The translations under genes and the position numbers were made by a program. Positions 60,387 to 64,000 of a DNA stretch of 64,000 bases are shown one piece after another (position 1 is the stretch's first letter; each line of letters begins with the position of its first letter). Location: the NCBI GenBank assembly GCA_907165275.2, contig OU015665.1, positions 7,626,001 through 7,690,000 on the forward strand. The letters are read 5' to 3'. This DNA is from Zygaena filipendulae. Taxonomy: Eukaryota > Arthropoda > Insecta > Lepidoptera > Zygaenidae. A model generated the notes under the pieces. The model was given only the letters and a program-made list of their open reading frames with translations, made no database searches and was not told where the DNA came from.

Positions 60387-63300
60387 CTTGTTAATTGTTA
60401 AGAATTTGTTCACTAAATCAAACACTATTAAGTCGACGTACGCAACGAGTTAAGCTGAGGAATAACTTGTAGCACTACTAACGCATAGGCTATAAGACTA
60501 CAAATTGAGGTCTAGAGTGGTGGCAATTAGTATTTATACAAAAATAATGATGTATCGAGTTGTTAGTATCGATAATCGCGTGTATTCGAGTCCTAGGTAT
60601 CGAAAAAAATTTCTTTAACGTAATAGATGACTAGACACACACAGACGTAGGTAGGTATTTGAGTCAGCTTTTATTCGAGTCGTAGGTATTGGCTAAGTCA
60701 ATACTTGTAATTAAAAAATAAATAAATATCTGGATGTCTCTAAATTTTATTGACCATAGATCCTCAATAACTATACTAAATGAATGGTTTTAATTAAACC
60801 TTATTATTATTCATGAATGAACTTATAACAATAATAGCCATGATGTTTATTATATTATTATATTTATTATATGAGATATTCCAAACTCAGATAAGGGCTA
60901 ACTTCAGAATAAGTTTAGAAATGGAACAAGTTTTGTATGGATTAACTATCATAATTTTGTTCCTTTTTATGGGTCTTTTGATTTAAAAATCGGCATTGGA
61001 AGTGAATATCGTTAAATATTTTCTGGAAGGCCTATCTGTTTATATCTTCTTAAAACATACATACATACATACATACATACTACATAACTCTAGACGGCAA
61101 TCTGTCAAATGAACACATTAAAACGAGAGATTAAACAATTGACACAACATCCTCTACCCAATTACAAAAACGGACCTACCATTATTTTCGAATTTCATCA
61201 GTCTGTCGTCTAAATGTGTATTGTGTATGTTCATCACGCTAAACTAACATTATTAGCGATTACCAAAACGAAACGACTTTTAGTAGGTACCTGACCCATT
61301 GTTTACGCGTTAAAAGTGTATTTGTTTTAACAAACACTGCAATTATCATGTTTTAAGTACAAACAAAAAAAAACATATTACTTTTCAGTTGGAATTTCCA
61401 TGACAATGCTCCGATTCAGTAAAAATACTGGAAGCAAGTAGTTACTAAATTCCTACTTAGACTGAAATGTTTTTTTTACTAGAGTTTTTTTAAAATGGTC
61501 TGTTATGCTTTTGTTATCAGCATTCAGCCCTTTTCAATCTTCCTCTCAATAATAATACCTAAGTTGAACTTTAGCATTAGTTAAGAGGTTTTTTTTAGTA
61601 ACCAAAAACTACGGCCTGACGGTGATTGATGCCGCTCGCCGTTAGCACATCAAACAAAAACTCATTTGAATGAAATATGGTACTTATGCGAACAAAAGAC
61701 ATCGTAGGTAGAACACTTTGCCAACCTAAGATGCCTACTGGTCTGTTAACCTAAATAAAAATAGAGAACGAGGGAAGCTTAAAATTAATGCGTGTTAAAC
61801 TTTCAACCTATTAAAATTTTCACGTACCTACCTACATATTATATACTAGCTGTTCTCCGCGGTTTCACCCGCGGTAATTTTGAAGTGCGCATGGGAATTC
61901 CGGGTTAGCAATATAGCCTATGACACTCACAAAATATAACGTGACTTTCTCTTGGTAAAAGAATATTCAAAATCGATTCTGTAGATCCAGAGATTACTCC
62001 CTACAACCTCACAAAGTCACAAACTCCTCTTTATTATATTAGTACAGATTACATACTATATACGTATATACTGTATTTCAAGTAGTAAAGAAGGTTGAAA
62101 AAAGAATCTTTATATTATATTTGATTAAAGAATTTGATTAATATCGCTATTATAATAATTGTTATGGTTTAATGTATTTTTTTTTAATAAAATCACTCTT
62201 CATAGTGTTGGCGCGTGCCGATTTATAAGTGCTACATAGCTGCTACCAGCTCGTAACTGTTGCTACGAGTACGTAGCTATTGCTACGAAATCTTTCTGAT
62301 TTTGCTTTTCTATATATTTATTAGTTTTTATCAGAGACGGAACGAAAAATACTATCAAAAAAAATTGCAAAATCTAAATTATAAGACATAACTTTAGTGT
62401 AACCTCATAGCAGCCCCTTGATGGTGGACCCTGGACACTGGTGCGTATCTCTACACGTAACAGCCATGTCTAATTGTGAGTGAAAAACTAATGATACGTT
62501 TATTTTGAAGTGCTAATCATTAAAAGTTTGATTTATTAGTAGTATTTCAATTGTTTATTGATTTACGGCTTTCGTACTATCTTTGATAGATTTGAACGGC
62601 ACCTACTTAAAAGATGACATTAATTAATGTTAGGAGATTGGGATTGACATATTAACATTTGTAATGTAAATTTGGTAATTATAATTAGAACATTATTAGT
62701 AAATAATAATAAAATTAGGAAGACAGTTAAAAAGCAGAGAATATTATTGTAATTGGGTATTAATATACCATTTGGGGATACCAGTTATTACGACAGCTAA
62801 TTTCGTGTAATATGTAAAGATGTTCTCAGGCTGTAGTTTAGTCATAAGACCCAATTTATTTTTCAGTAAGCTTACTTTACCTTAAATAATAAAAGTGTAA
62901 TTTTATAATCATTAGAAATATCCAAAAAAATTGAACGCTTTTCTGAATACTCAAAGTCAACCCATTAGGGGAGATTTTTGTATTTTTGAGTCAATTTAAC
63001 ATACGTAATTTGCGTTTTACAATTTTCCACGAGTTTCTTTCGGCGCATTAAGCTTAAAGCGCATCGACCCAAAAAAAAAGGTGTGCTCCACAAGGCCACA
63101 ACCATGCTATAAAAACTTAATGATGGCTCCACGTCGTCTGAACAGTAAAAATTGTAAGGCAACAATAGGTAAGGTAGGTTATCTTTAGTATTATTAATGT
63201 GAATGAGTCTGTTTGTTTGTTACCAACGCTTATACGCTCTAACTATTCATCCGATCGTCGTCGTCGTGAAATCCTGCATAAGTGCATACATAAATTGTCA

Positions 63301-64000
63301 GGGGTACAGAAATTAACAAATTATGCTACTTTTTACTCCGGAATTTAGGCGGGAAAACAGCTAGTAATTATTATAATTACGAGCTATTTCCGGCGGTTTC
63401 ACCAGCGGGAATTCCGGGATAAAAAGTGTCCAACGCCCTTGATACAGCGCATGCGTAATTTCATGATGATCAGTTGAGTATTTGTGTGAAAGCGTAACAA
63501 AAAATTAACCTCATATTCAATTTTATAATTTTAGGTACCTAGTACAATATCCGCTGCGGAGGATTCTAGAGGACTCTTCATCACACAGAGATTGAAAGAC
63601 TGTTATCATAGAAACGGTTTGTTAGAGGTATCTACCTATTGAATCTAATATCGTATTAACGGTAAAATGATATGGCATATTAAAGTATATAACATCGAAC
63701 ACATTTGCAACGTTAATTCCGGTATTTTATTATTTTTATTTATTTTCGTTTGTTTACAACCACAACAGCCACAAGATATAATGGATTTAGGTTTCAAGAT
63801 AAATGTTATAAAAAAAGGTTATTCTCGTAAAATATAATAGATCTGGAATTACCTATCTACCTACTTATAATACTCATTGATTTATAAATTCTTATAATAC
63901 TATAGTTATTCACAAGAGCGCACAAAATACACTAACAGGTAAATAGAAATTTTTTTTTGTACCTGCACCCTACTTATTGTTAGTCAAAACACACGAGAAC
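60387..64000. other. Upstream of the BEN gene: no gene recognised
   Basis: The BEN promoter should be near 60390-60700, but no TATA box or initiator stands out. An ACAT microsatellite lies at 61057-61084. 'cccgcgg' family copies lie at 61844-62050 (+), 63198-63366 (-) and 63379-63530 (+). The rest is AT-rich and featureless to me. Confidence 0.4.

Noticed and set aside
61057..61084. Short regular repeats as a CRISPR-like array
   Set aside because: A simple ACAT microsatellite without spacers, in an animal genome.

Overview
This is an animal (insect) nuclear window, most likely from a moth or butterfly. It is AT-rich, its genes are split into short exons by repeat-filled introns, and it carries interspersed repeats typical of Lepidoptera: the family starting 'actagctgt-cccgcgg' and ending 'ttagtaggat', and the family containing 'ggccaagtgcgagtcgg'. 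No species can be named from the sequence alone.

Layout. (1) 1-4098, + strand: a digestive-type zinc carboxypeptidase (M14A), eight exons, with the 5' exon(s) before the window. (2) 4618-5004, - strand: first exon of an unrecognised coiled-coil-like protein, with a perfect palindromic RFX X-box about 300 bp upstream. (3) 7539-34906, + strand: the complete 17-exon gene for the U4/U6.U5 tri-snRNP splicing factor Prp6 (PRPF6), reconstructed exon by exon with all splice phases agreeing (2,790 coding nt, about 929 aa). Two large retrotransposons sit inside it. A 6.1-kb LINE on the - strand has landed nine bases inside coding exon 4, and a 6.96-kb BEL/Pao LTR element with apparently identical LTRs is in intron 10. 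(4) 36950-39181, + strand: a two-exon leucine-rich-repeat-like protein of unknown function. (5) 42408-46472, + strand: a 5'-truncated Jockey-type LINE with open ORFs, poly(A) and a target-site duplication. (6) 49218-60386, - strand: a five-exon gene for a small (about 192 aa) BEN-domain protein whose exons are too short to stand out as ORFs. Its second exon lies in a duplicated block, and the other copy has lost its splice acceptor. (7) The rest is repeats: tRNA-derived SINEs, hairpin MITEs, nested inverted-repeat elements and unrecognised AT-rich DNA.

The host genes do not form a functional cluster. The most notable observations are the LINE in a Prp6 coding exon, whose target-site duplication also copied the splice-acceptor AG so that an intact exon remains downstream; the lone in-frame UAG (context UAG-CUA-G) separating gag from pol in the young BEL element; the hidden BEN gene with its decayed duplicate exon; and the abrupt exon-to-exon change in codon composition within Prp6.
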